Positions 55,669-64,000 of a stretch of DNA of 64,000 nt are shown piece after piece. Each line of letters opens with the position of its first letter. The first letter of the stretch is position 1. This DNA is from Acidisarcina sp963790505. GTDB lineage: Bacteria > Acidobacteriota > Terriglobia > Terriglobales > Acidobacteriaceae. Where the stretch lies: positions 930,001-994,000 of the forward strand of contig CAWBOT010000005.1 in assembly GCA_963790505.1 (NCBI GenBank), read 5' to 3'. The position numbers were made by a program, and so were the translations under genes. The notes below the pieces were generated by a model that was not told where the DNA came from, made no database searches, and saw only the letters and a list, made by a program, of their open reading frames with translations.

Positions 55669-56498
55669 CAAAGCGGTTCGGGGACGGCGGCGACGGCGGG
55701 GTGGTTGATGAGTCCAGGTGCGAGTTCGAGGGACCAGACGTAGACCACGAGTTCGCGGGCGTAGTGGAGGATGGGGGCAGTGTCGGGGAGCGAGATGCCG
55801 TGGGCGGCGGGGAGTTCGTTGATCTCGAACTCGGCCTCGGCGAGCTCGAGGGGCCAGGGCAGGTGGTGGATGTTACCGCGATGCAGCTTGCCACGGGCTC
55901 CGGTGGTGTAGAGGGCGTAGCGTTCGGTGAGGAAGTGCTCGATGGTGCCGGGGCGGGATTGGTCGAGGGTGTTCATGCGGCCGAGGCCGCGGTAGCTGGC
56001 TTTGAGGCGGACGGGCTTGCGGGTGAAGCGGCGTTCGCTGGAGTAATCGAAGTGTTCTTTCTTATCGATTTCGCGGCGCTCGATGCTCATCTTTGCCCAG
56101 TAATACGGCAGGCGGAAGAAGGTGCGGGCGACGGCGACGGCGGCGGGGTTGGAGGCGTCGAGGGAGAAGAAGTAGACTCCGGCAACGTTGGTGTTGGCTT
56201 CGCGGACATAGGTGCGGAGGTTGAGCTCGGGAAAGCGGTTGGCTCCGGGGACGATAGGGAGGCCGCTGATCTGGATGCGGTCCATCCAGAAGGGAACGAT
56301 GCCGACCCAGGCGGAGCCGTCGAAGGTGTCAACGGCGAGGCCGGGGGGCAGCAGGCGGGCGATGTGGGAGGCGGGTAGCGGCCAGTGGGCGAAGAGCAGG
56401 TCGTTCCAGCGCTGGGTCATCGCCCATTGGGTCTGGGGCAGCGGCCAGGGGCGGTGGTCGACGCTCGAAAGAATGCCGTTCTCGTCTTGCTGGTTCAC
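55668..56498 (-). CDS. DUF2071 (YqjF-like) family protein
   Basis: 276 residues. Characteristic stretches: WNDLLFAHWPLPASHIARLLP, LAVDTFDGSAWVGIVPFWM, PELNLRTYVREANTNVAGVY, FFSLDASNPAAVAVARTFF and LTERYALYT. The family has an acetoacetate-decarboxylase-like fold but its function is unknown. The GTG at 56498 follows an aggggcaac site and gives a normal N-terminus; longer frame starts (to 57161) overlap the divergent ThyX gene. The end of the gene is reached inside the third intergenic repeat copy, whose bases encode its final residues. Confidence 0.87.
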   Translation of the reverse strand: MNQQDENGILSSVDHRPWPLPQTQWAMTQRWNDLLFAHWPLPASHIARLLPPGLAVDTFDGSAWVGIVPFWMDRIQISGLPIVPGANRFPELNLRTYVREANTNVAGVYFFSLDASNPAAVAVARTFFRLPYYWAKMSIERREIDKKEHFDYSSERRFTRKPVRLKASYRGLGRMNTLDQSRPGTIEHFLTERYALYTTGARGKLHRGNIHHLPWPLELAEAEFEINELPAAHGISLPDTAPILHYARELVVYVWSLELAPGLINHPAVAAVPEPL

Positions 56499-56666
56499 GT
56501 TGCCCCTGGGTTTTTGAGGTGCGGCTGCGGCGGCTTCACTCTCTATGAGCCCGACGTTACCAGACTGGTTCTGCGGCGGCGCGTAGAGCGTTGAAAGAGA
56601 AGGATAAACCCTGAAGCGTAAAGAACGTGTGGACGTGGACGAGGTTTTCACAGAGGGGTATCGGCT

Positions 56667-58307
56667 ATGCTGGGTCTTCCGATGCCAACCGACCTGACGC
56701 CCGCTGAACCGCCCGCCGCTGCCGTGCCTGACAAGAGCGCGAACCAGGGCGCAAACCAACACGAGAATCAAACTGAAGTCTTCGCCATTCACGGGGCCGA
56801 CCCGGAGGTGCTGGCGTATGCGATGGCGAAGTATTCGCGGTCGTCGCTGTCGATGAAGGAGTCGCTGAAGGAGATTTCGAGCCAACGGGCGGAGCAGTTT
56901 CTCAGTACTTTTTATTTTCAGTACGGGCACCGGTCGATTGCCGACCTGGCGCATGTCGCGTTCGCGATCGAGCGATTGTCGCTTCTGGCGGCGATCGTGC
57001 TGGTGGATGAGCAGCGGTGGGATGGGCAGGAGCGTTCGACGCGATATCAGAATTTTGGGCGAAAGGCGCACGGGGAAAACTGGTTTACTCCGGAGTTTGC
57101 GAATGGAGGGGACCGGGCGACATATTCGTCGGCGATAGAGGCCTTGTTTGCCGAGTACCACTCGACCTCGGGGGCGATGCTGGAGTATTTCAAGAGCATT
57201 ACGCCGCGGCCGGAGGAGATGAAGCCGGAGGCTTATGAGCGGACGCTGAAGGCGCGGGCGTTTGATGTGGCGCGGTATCTGCTGCCGCTGGCGACCAATA
57301 CTTCATTAGGGCAGATTGTGAATGCGCGGACGCTGGAGACGCAGGTTTCGCGGCTGCTGACTGATTCTCACGGCGAGGTGCGGCGGCTGGGGGAGAAGCT
57401 GCGTGAGGCGGCTTCGGGTGCGGCATGGAATGTTCACGGTGCGGAGCTGGCCGCGCTGCAGGATGCGATTGCGGCGGTGGATCCGGCTTTAGGTGAGCGG
57501 GCGAAGGAGCTGTTGACGCGCGAGGTGAAGGTGGCTCCGACGCTGGTGAAGTATGCGACGGAGAATGAGTATGCGCTGGCGACGCGGCGGGAGCTGGAGC
57601 AGGCGGCGCGGGAGTTGATGGGTGGCGCGGCGATTAAGGACGCTCCAGTGGTGGATTTGGTGGAGGGTGCCGAGTCGGGTCATGACTCGTTAGAGGTGGA
57701 GATTGCGGCGACTCTACTTTATGGGGCTTGCCACTATTCTTATCGGCAGATTCGGGACCATGTTGCTTCGCTGCCTGAGGCGCGGCGGGATGAGATTGTC
57801 GACCTGGGGTTGCGGCATCGGGGGAGGCATGATGAGTTGCTGCGCGAGTTCTCGGCGGGGCAGCGGTTGCGGTTCGACATTCTGATGGATATTGGCGGCT
57901 TCCGCGATATGCACCGGCACCGGAAGTGTACGCAGATCTTGCAGTCGTTTACGGATCTACATGGGTATGACTTTCCGGAGTTTCTGGAGGACGCTGGCTT
58001 TGGGGACGGGTATCGGGCGGCGATGGAGTCGGCGCATGGGACTTATGAGGACTTGAAGGTCGCGGGCGCGGGGGATGCGGCGGCGCAGTATGTTTTGCCG
58101 CTGGGGACGCGGGTGCGGGCCCTGTTCAAGATGGACTTTGCTGAGGCGCTTTATATTTCGGAGCTGCGGAGTACGCCGCAGGGGCACTTCTCTTATCGGC
58201 GCGTGGCGTGGGAGATGTATTTGGCGGTGAAGCGGGCGCATCCTTCGCTGGCGAAGTATTTTCGGATTCAGGATGTGAATGAGCCGGTGGATTTGCTGCG
58301 GCGGTGA
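56667..58307 (+). CDS. thyX: Double-length FAD-dependent thymidylate synthase (tandem ThyX)
   Basis: 546 residues, twice the usual ThyX length, with two recognisable ThyX units. The first has MAKYSRSSLSMKESL, FQYGHRSIADLAHVAFAIE and QRWDGQERSTRYQNF, where the RHRxxSxxxxSxR motif is degenerate. The second has LLYGACHYSYRQIRD, MDIGGFRDMHRHRKCTQ (R-H-R core retained) and QYVLPLGTRVRALFKMD. ThyX methylates dUMP using methylene-folate and FAD. ThyX is a tetramer with shared sites, so the two halves may complement each other. The ATG follows an agagggg site. Whether the first unit is structural only is uncertain. Confidence 0.83.
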   Translation: MLGLPMPTDLTPAEPPAAAVPDKSANQGANQHENQTEVFAIHGADPEVLAYAMAKYSRSSLSMKESLKEISSQRAEQFLSTFYFQYGHRSIADLAHVAFAIERLSLLAAIVLVDEQRWDGQERSTRYQNFGRKAHGENWFTPEFANGGDRATYSSAIEALFAEYHSTSGAMLEYFKSITPRPEEMKPEAYERTLKARAFDVARYLLPLATNTSLGQIVNARTLETQVSRLLTDSHGEVRRLGEKLREAASGAAWNVHGAELAALQDAIAAVDPALGERAKELLTREVKVAPTLVKYATENEYALATRRELEQAARELMGGAAIKDAPVVDLVEGAESGHDSLEVEIAATLLYGACHYSYRQIRDHVASLPEARRDEIVDLGLRHRGRHDELLREFSAGQRLRFDILMDIGGFRDMHRHRKCTQILQSFTDLHGYDFPEFLEDAGFGDGYRAAMESAHGTYEDLKVAGAGDAAAQYVLPLGTRVRALFKMDFAEALYISELRSTPQGHFSYRRVAWEMYLAVKRAHPSLAKYFRIQDVNEPVDLLRR

Positions 58308-58537
58308 GTGGGAGACTGCGAGGCTCTCTAGGTCAACGGCTAATCTTGCCAGCCCTAATGTCTATACATCGCTGACAGCGGTGGCGTTGCCCGGTTTCCC
58401 GCGTTCCAGTTTGTCCGGTTCGATGTTGTCTCCGAGTGTGCAGTTCTTGCAGTCGTGATAAACGTCGCTCGTCTTCGAGTAGTAAGGTTGTGCGGCTTGG
58501 CATGTCATAAGTTGAGGCCCTCAAGGTTGCGTTCTCT
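58308..58537. other. Short gap after thyX
   Basis: 230 bases between convergent genes. I see no gene, terminator with a T-run or repeat here. Confidence 0.4.
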
Positions 58538-58939
58538 CTATTTGACTTCTTCCATCAGGATAGATCCAGCGCTGCATGAATTCTTGGTATTAGTGAACGG
58601 CTGCGGGGTGGCCTTCCCGGTCGCTTCATTGAAGCAAACAGCCTTCGTGTATTCAGCCGACCCAACTCGCCGAAAGGGAAATTCATATCCGGTTGTCGTG
58701 GGAACATTATTGATTCCCGAGCGGTCTGAAGGAAGGGAAGCGTTCGCCGTAGAGTCGGTGCGTTCGTAAGTCTTGGCTTTCCACCTGCTCAAACCATACA
58801 CAACCGATAGGCCCACTATTATCATGCAGGTCGCAATCACGATAGTGACCCGCGCTGTGCTGAAACATTTCTTGAGGACACCATACTTGTCCAGCAAATA
58901 GAGTATTGCGACTGCGACAATTGCCCATCCGATTGTCAT
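58538..58939 (-). CDS. Hypothetical membrane protein
   Basis: 133 residues with two hydrophobic segments: MTIGWAIVAVAILYLLDKYG at the N-terminus and VTIVIATCMIIVGLSVVYGL at about residues 30-50, separated by a short basic loop (KKCFSTAR). The C-terminal 75 residues are soluble and contain two cysteines (AVCFNEATG and KNSCSAGSIL), possibly a periplasmic disulphide-bonded tail. No family recognised. The ATG at 58939 fits the first helix best; a start at 59008 adds a Cys-rich leader with no ribosome site. Lower GC than its neighbours hints at later acquisition. Confidence 0.6.
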   Translation of the reverse strand: MTIGWAIVAVAILYLLDKYGVLKKCFSTARVTIVIATCMIIVGLSVVYGLSRWKAKTYERTDSTANASLPSDRSGINNVPTTTGYEFPFRRVGSAEYTKAVCFNEATGKATPQPFTNTKNSCSAGSILMEEVK

Positions 58940-59309
58940 AGTTTGTTGCTCGTGGGTCTTTCGACCTGGCGTTCGGCAGGCGACATTTTTGCAGACAGGG
59001 TATAACAAACGTCAGCGGGATGAAAGTGTGATTTTTTCAAGTCGGGCCTCCAGCCTCGTCCAATGTCTAAGGCACTCAGCTAAACAGTGATTCCGAACGG
59101 CGGGATTCCCATTTTGGGTCCCGCCGGATCGACAAAAGCTGGATCAACCTCTTTGAGCGCTCGTCGGGTGCTAGACTTGTCCCAAGTTTCCACAGCTATT
59201 TACTGGATGGGCACAAATTCGCGCCGGGGCAGCGGCTTGGCGACGTAATTTGGGTAGAGATACGTTATCTTAGAAGGACGAACAAAAGACGAAGATTGGA
59301 GAACTCGAA
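58940..59309. promoter_or_regulatory. Upstream region of recA with a strong hairpin
   Basis: 370 bases without a gene. A stem GGCGGGA/TCCCGCC (59099-59125) encloses an inner CCC/GGG pair, giving a stable hairpin, well upstream of recA. Candidate promoter elements nearer recA are TTGGCG (about 59237) and a TACGTT-like -10 about 18 bases on, but these are weak guesses. I could not identify a LexA/SOS box by eye. The recA ribosome site is ggagaactcgaa before GTG. Confidence 0.4.
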
Positions 59310-60386
<1,077 letters not shown>

Positions 60387-60446
60387 CGGCGGAGATTGCG
60401 CCGGTGTGGGGGCCCTCCGTACAATCGCCGTTGAGCGATCCTCACA

Positions 60447-60947
60447 TTGGATAAAGTTAAAGCGATCTATCCCGGCAGCTTCGACCCGATGACCCATGGT
60501 CACCTTGACCTGATCGCGCGCGGGTCTCGAATCTTCGATCACCTGGTGGTTGCGGTTTTGCGCAATTCGGCGAAACATCCTCTGTTCTCCGTTCCCGAGC
60601 GGGTCGAGATGCTGACCGCGAGCGTTGCCGGTCTCGGCAATGTTTCGGTGACAACATTCGATGGATTGCTGGTCGATTTTGCTCGCCAGCAGCATGCGCA
60701 AGCGGTGATGCGGGGCATTCGCGCGATCAGCGATTACGAATATGAGCTGCAGATGGCGTTGATGAACCAGAGGCTGGCCCCGGAGCTGGAGACAGTCTTC
60801 CTGATGCCGGCGGCGAAATATTCGTTCGTGAGTTCGCGGCTGGTGAAAGAGGTCTTTCAGCTGGGTGGCTCGGTGGAAGGGCTGGTGCCGGAGCTGGTGA
60901 TCGAGAGGTTGAAGCGGCGGGTCGGTGATGGCAATTCCACAACGTAG
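60447..60947 (+). CDS. coaD: Phosphopantetheine adenylyltransferase
   Basis: 166 residues from a TTG start. Motifs: AIYPGSFDPMTHGHLDLI (nucleotidyltransferase HxGH), FSVPERVEML, VMRGIRAISDYEYELQMALMN in pieces, and FLMPAAKYSFVSSRLVKEV (SSxxVKE). It transfers AMP to 4'-phosphopantetheine, the penultimate step of coenzyme A synthesis. The TTG is inferred, since it yields the canonical short N-terminus (MDKVKAIYPGSFDP). Length is normal. Confidence 0.95.
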   Translation: MDKVKAIYPGSFDPMTHGHLDLIARGSRIFDHLVVAVLRNSAKHPLFSVPERVEMLTASVAGLGNVSVTTFDGLLVDFARQQHAQAVMRGIRAISDYEYELQMALMNQRLAPELETVFLMPAAKYSFVSSRLVKEVFQLGGSVEGLVPELVIERLKRRVGDGNSTT

Positions 60948-60997
60948 AAGCCGGAATAGGTTCTGCGTGGCGGCTGCTTTACCATTGAGCACAGCCC

Positions 60998-62986
60998 ATG
61001 GATTTCCAACTAGTCAGCGACTATAAGCCCCGAGGCGATCAGCCCCGCGCCATCGATGAATTGCTCTCGGGCATTGGCGCCGGTGAACAGCATCAGACGC
61101 TGCTCGGCGTCACCGGTTCGGGCAAGACATTCACGATGGCGAAGATCATCGAGGCGCTCAACAGGCCCGCGTTGATCCTTGCCCACAATAAAACTCTTGC
61201 CGCGCAACTCTTTCACGAGTTCAAGCAGTTCTTTCCTTCGAATGCGGTTGAGTATTTCGTCTCTTACTACGACTACTACCAGCCGGAGGCCTATATTCCG
61301 TCTGGCGACTTGTATATCGAAAAAGAAGCGACCATCAACGAAGAGCTCGACAAACTTCGCCTGTCGGCTACACGATCGCTCTTCGAGCGCCGCGACGCAA
61401 TCATCGTTTCTTCGGTGTCGTGCATTTATGGCCTCGGCTCGCCGGAGGCCTACTATGGCATGTTGATGCTGCTCGAAAAGGGGCAGAAGATCCGGCGCGA
61501 AGACATCACCCGCCGGCTGGTTGAGATCCTCTACGATCGGAACGACGCGGACTTTCGCCGCGGGACCTTTCGTGTTCGCGGCGACGTTATTGAGGTTTTT
61601 CCGACTTACGACGAGAACGCCTATCGCATTGAACTCTTTGGCGACGAGATTGATTCGCTCTCGCAGATTGATCCGCTCTTCGGCACCGTCCGCCAGAAAT
61701 ATGCGCGGCTGCCGATCTATCCGAAGTCGCACTATGTCGTCCAACCGGAACGAAAAGCGACGGCAATCGGCACGATCCTTGAAGAGCTCGAATGGTGGGA
61801 GAAGGAGCTGGAGAGCCAGGGCCGGCTGGTCGAGTCGCAACGGGTGCACCAGCGCACAAGGTTCGACCTCGAGATGATCAAGTCGATGGGCTACTGCCAC
61901 GGCATCGAGAACTACTCACGGCACTTCTCCGGGCGGCTGCCAGGTGAGCCTCCGCCTACGCTGCTTGATTATTTCCCGCGCGATTTTCTGGTCTTCATCG
62001 ACGAGTCGCATGTCACGGTGCCGCAGCTACACGGGATGTGGCACGGCGATCGCTCGCGCAAGCAGAACCTGGTCGACTACGGGTTTCGGCTGCCATCGGC
62101 GATGGATAATCGGCCGCTTAAATTTGAGGAGTTCGAGAGCCGCACCGGGCAGGTCATCTATGTTTCTGCGACGCCGAGCGCCTACGAACTTACTAAGTCA
62201 TCGGGAGTTGTGGTCGAGCAGATTATACGACCGACGGGATTAGTCGATCCGGAGATTGAGATTCGGCCTATCCGCGGGCAGATCGATGACTTGCTAGCTG
62301 AGATTCGCACCCGGGCGGCAAAGAATGAACGGGTGCTGGTGACGACGCTCACCAAGCGAATGGCGGAGGACCTGGCGGGCTACTACTCCGAGGTTGGGGT
62401 TCGCTGCCGTTACATGCACTCGGAGATCGAGACGCTTGAGCGGATCCGGATTCTGCGTGATCTACGGAAGGGCGAATACGATGTGCTCATCGGCATTAAC
62501 TTGTTGCGCGAAGGTCTCGATCTGCCCGAAGTTTCGCTCGTCGCCATTCTCGATGCGGATAAAGAGGGATTTCTGCGCAGTTCAGGATCGTTGATCCAGA
62601 CGATCGGCCGGGCTGCGCGTAACATCAATGGTCGCGCAATTCTGTACGGCGACAAGATGACCGACTCGATGAAGCAGGCGATTGGTGAAACGAATCGCCG
62701 GCGAGAGGTGCAGGTCGCCTATAACGAAGAGCATGGCATCACGCCGACATCAATCATTCGCGCCATCGATATGTCACTGGCACAGATATTAAAGGCAGAA
62801 TATGCGGATCTGGCCGACGCGGATGAGAGCTTGCCTGACTTTAAGAACCAGTTGGAGCTTGACGCTCATATTGGCAATCTCGAATCTGACATGCGCGAAG
62901 CAGCGAAGAAGTTTGAGTTTGAGAAGGCGGCGAAGCTGAGGGACCTGGTGAAGGAGTTGCGGACGAAGGAATTTCTGTTCTCGTAG
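60998..62986 (+). CDS. uvrB: Excinuclease ABC subunit B
   Basis: 662 residues. Landmarks: LLGVTGSGKTFTMAKII (Walker A), ILAHNKTLAAQLFHEF, EYFVSYYDYYQPEAYIP (DNA-binding beta-hairpin), IVSSVSCIYGLGSPE, LVFIDESHVTVPQLHGM (Walker B DESH), VIYVSATPSAYEL, VGINLLREGLDLPEVSLV, QTIGRAARNINGRAILYGD, and the C-terminal UVR coiled coil (DMREAAKKFEFEKAAKLRD). It loads onto damaged DNA in nucleotide excision repair with UvrA and UvrC. Complete and typical. Confidence 0.97.
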   Translation: MDFQLVSDYKPRGDQPRAIDELLSGIGAGEQHQTLLGVTGSGKTFTMAKIIEALNRPALILAHNKTLAAQLFHEFKQFFPSNAVEYFVSYYDYYQPEAYIPSGDLYIEKEATINEELDKLRLSATRSLFERRDAIIVSSVSCIYGLGSPEAYYGMLMLLEKGQKIRREDITRRLVEILYDRNDADFRRGTFRVRGDVIEVFPTYDENAYRIELFGDEIDSLSQIDPLFGTVRQKYARLPIYPKSHYVVQPERKATAIGTILEELEWWEKELESQGRLVESQRVHQRTRFDLEMIKSMGYCHGIENYSRHFSGRLPGEPPPTLLDYFPRDFLVFIDESHVTVPQLHGMWHGDRSRKQNLVDYGFRLPSAMDNRPLKFEEFESRTGQVIYVSATPSAYELTKSSGVVVEQIIRPTGLVDPEIEIRPIRGQIDDLLAEIRTRAAKNERVLVTTLTKRMAEDLAGYYSEVGVRCRYMHSEIETLERIRILRDLRKGEYDVLIGINLLREGLDLPEVSLVAILDADKEGFLRSSGSLIQTIGRAARNINGRAILYGDKMTDSMKQAIGETNRRREVQVAYNEEHGITPTSIIRAIDMSLAQILKAEYADLADADESLPDFKNQLELDAHIGNLESDMREAAKKFEFEKAAKLRDLVKELRTKEFLFS

Positions 62987-63020
62987 CGTGAGCTTGATGG
63001 TCCGATCGAAGCCATCTTTA

Positions 63021-64000
63021 TTAGTGGAAATCATGAGAGCGGACTGCTACATCGCTCACCGACAGGGGTAATACGCGCTCTGCTCGAACGTGAACAACCG
63101 TGTCCTGGTTTTGCAGCTTTCCTTCGATGAGCAGAAACTTGCCGCGAGAGATCAGCACACGTTCCCGCTCGTAGAGCTGGGGTCCGATGATGACGTTCAA
63201 TATCCCGGTTTCGTCTTCCATCGAGAGGAAGATGAAGCCTTTTGCTGTTCCAGGGCGCTGCCGGGCGATGACACAACCCGCTGTGCGTACGCAAGCGCCA
63301 TCGCGGTGCGACTGCAGATCCTGCGCCGAGAGAATGCGGCGGCGGCGAAGCTCTTCGCGGCGGTAGGCCATGGGATGGCGACCAACCGTAAGGCCGGTGC
63401 CGGAATAGTCCGCAACGAGGCGCTCTTCGGTGGTCATCCTCTGTAAAGGGGATTGATCAGCTTCGGAGGTTGGAGAGACATCGCGTTGTCGCAGTAACGG
63501 CCCAACCGGACGCCCGGCCTGCTCCACTTGCCAAAGCGCGTCACGGCGATGTTCGATACCGCCAAGGCTGTTGAGTGCTCCGACCTGAGCGAGCTGCTTC
63601 AGTTCGCGCGGGTTCAGCGCGGGGACGCGCAGGGCGAGATCGTCGGTCGAAAGAAACGGGCCATCGCGCTTACGCGCCTCGACCAAAGCTTGCCCGGATT
63701 GCTGGCGCAATCCTTTGACATATAACAAGCCCATGCGCAGCGACAGGCTTTCATCGTTTTCTTTTTGTACTGTGCATTGCCAGTCGGATTGCAATGCATC
63801 GATGACGCGGATGCGCAATCCATGACGCTGCGCATCTTTGACCAAGACGGCCGGCATATAGAAGCCCATGGGTTGATTGTTCAACATGGCGCAGGTGAAT
63901 GCCGCCAGATAATGCACCTTGAAATACGCCGAGGCATAGGCGATGAGCGCGAAGCTGGCCGCGTGCGACTCGGGAAATCCATAGAGGGCGAAGGATGAAA
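63021..64000 (-). CDS. dnaE2: Error-prone DNA polymerase DnaE2 (ImuC), C-terminal part
   Basis: The frame is open to the right edge, so the N-terminal part (PHP and palm domains) is outside. About 325 residues remain. The tail of the polymerase core is recognisable (FALYGFPESHAASFALIAY, FKVHYLAAFTCAMLNNQPMG), followed by helix-hairpin-helix motifs (GLLYVKGLRQQSGQALVEA, LKQLAQVGALNSLGG), a little-finger-like region and an OB fold (VIARQRPGTAKGFIFLSMED). DnaE2 performs translesion synthesis and is usually SOS-regulated, often with imuA and imuB, which would be off-window. Convergent with uvrB, 34 bases apart. Confidence 0.93.
   Translation of the reverse strand, partial: SSFALYGFPESHAASFALIAYASAYFKVHYLAAFTCAMLNNQPMGFYMPAVLVKDAQRHGLRIRVIDALQSDWQCTVQKENDESLSLRMGLLYVKGLRQQSGQALVEARKRDGPFLSTDDLALRVPALNPRELKQLAQVGALNSLGGIEHRRDALWQVEQAGRPVGPLLRQRDVSPTSEADQSPLQRMTTEERLVADYSGTGLTVGRHPMAYRREELRRRRILSAQDLQSHRDGACVRTAGCVIARQRPGTAKGFIFLSMEDETGILNVIIGPQLYERERVLISRGKFLLIEGKLQNQDTVVHVRAERVLPLSVSDVAVRSHDFH

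Noticed and set aside
58333..58524. 63-residue frame after thyX
   Set aside because: Arg-rich, low-complexity translation with no ribosome site, convergent position and no recognisable fold.

Overview
The window looks like a chromosomal stretch of an Acidobacteriota member, probably class Terriglobia (Granulicella/Edaphobacter/Terriglobus-like). Pointers are moderate-to-high GC, an acidobacterial-type duplicated orphan permease (ADOP), a double-length ThyX, a DUF2934 protein, and several families of short palindromic intergenic repeats. This is inferred from gene content only; no rRNA or tRNA gene was seen.

Layout. 1-6.8 kb: exopolysaccharide/O-antigen assembly genes (flippase, ligase/polymerase, two GT4 glycosyltransferases, a GDP-mannose 3,5-epimerase-like enzyme, a WecG/TagA-type transferase). 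7-15.2 kb: four tandem paralogous secreted parallel beta-helix proteins on the minus strand, with shared upstream dyad elements. 15.2-22 kb: a long non-coding gap, a DUF2934 protein, a YncE-like beta-propeller lipoprotein, DAHP synthase (three frameshifts) and an ADOP permease (many frameshifts). 22-30.4 kb: a giant G8-domain lipoprotein, an alpha/beta hydrolase coupled to a 59-residue zinc-finger protein, a hexose-6-phosphate mutarotase, a CPBP protease and a VOC protein. 30.4-35.6 kb: secA (four frameshifts), ribF (one frameshift) and a PhnP-like metallohydrolase. 35.6-43.9 kb: zinc ribbon, TPR protein, purH, rhomboid, XRE regulator, VKOR, YihY and fabG. 44.3-49.1 kb: a three-gene overlapping restriction-modification-like operon (short N6-methylase, Eco57I-like methylase with one frameshift, GIY-YIG/helicase fusion). 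49.3-55.4 kb: two large secreted proteins (BNR/IPT and SGNH/Ig-like). 55.5-64 kb: DUF2071, tandem ThyX, then recA, coaD, uvrB and the C-terminal part of dnaE2.

How it fits together. The 5' genes would build and export a surface polysaccharide. The adjacent beta-helix family could bind or process such a polymer, and the shared upstream elements suggest common control of at least three of its members. The methylase A / methylase B / GIY-YIG-helicase operon is the clearest defence candidate. The 3' end gathers recombination, excision repair and error-prone polymerase genes.

Caution on quality. Single-base indels break aroF, the ADOP permease, secA, ribF and the Eco57I-like methylase, while the protein between the breaks stays conserved. 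SecA is essential and its four indels cancel out, so assembly or sequencing error is the simplest explanation, at least there. The two best candidates for undescribed biology are the beta-helix array with its dyad elements and the GIY-YIG-helicase/split-methylase operon.
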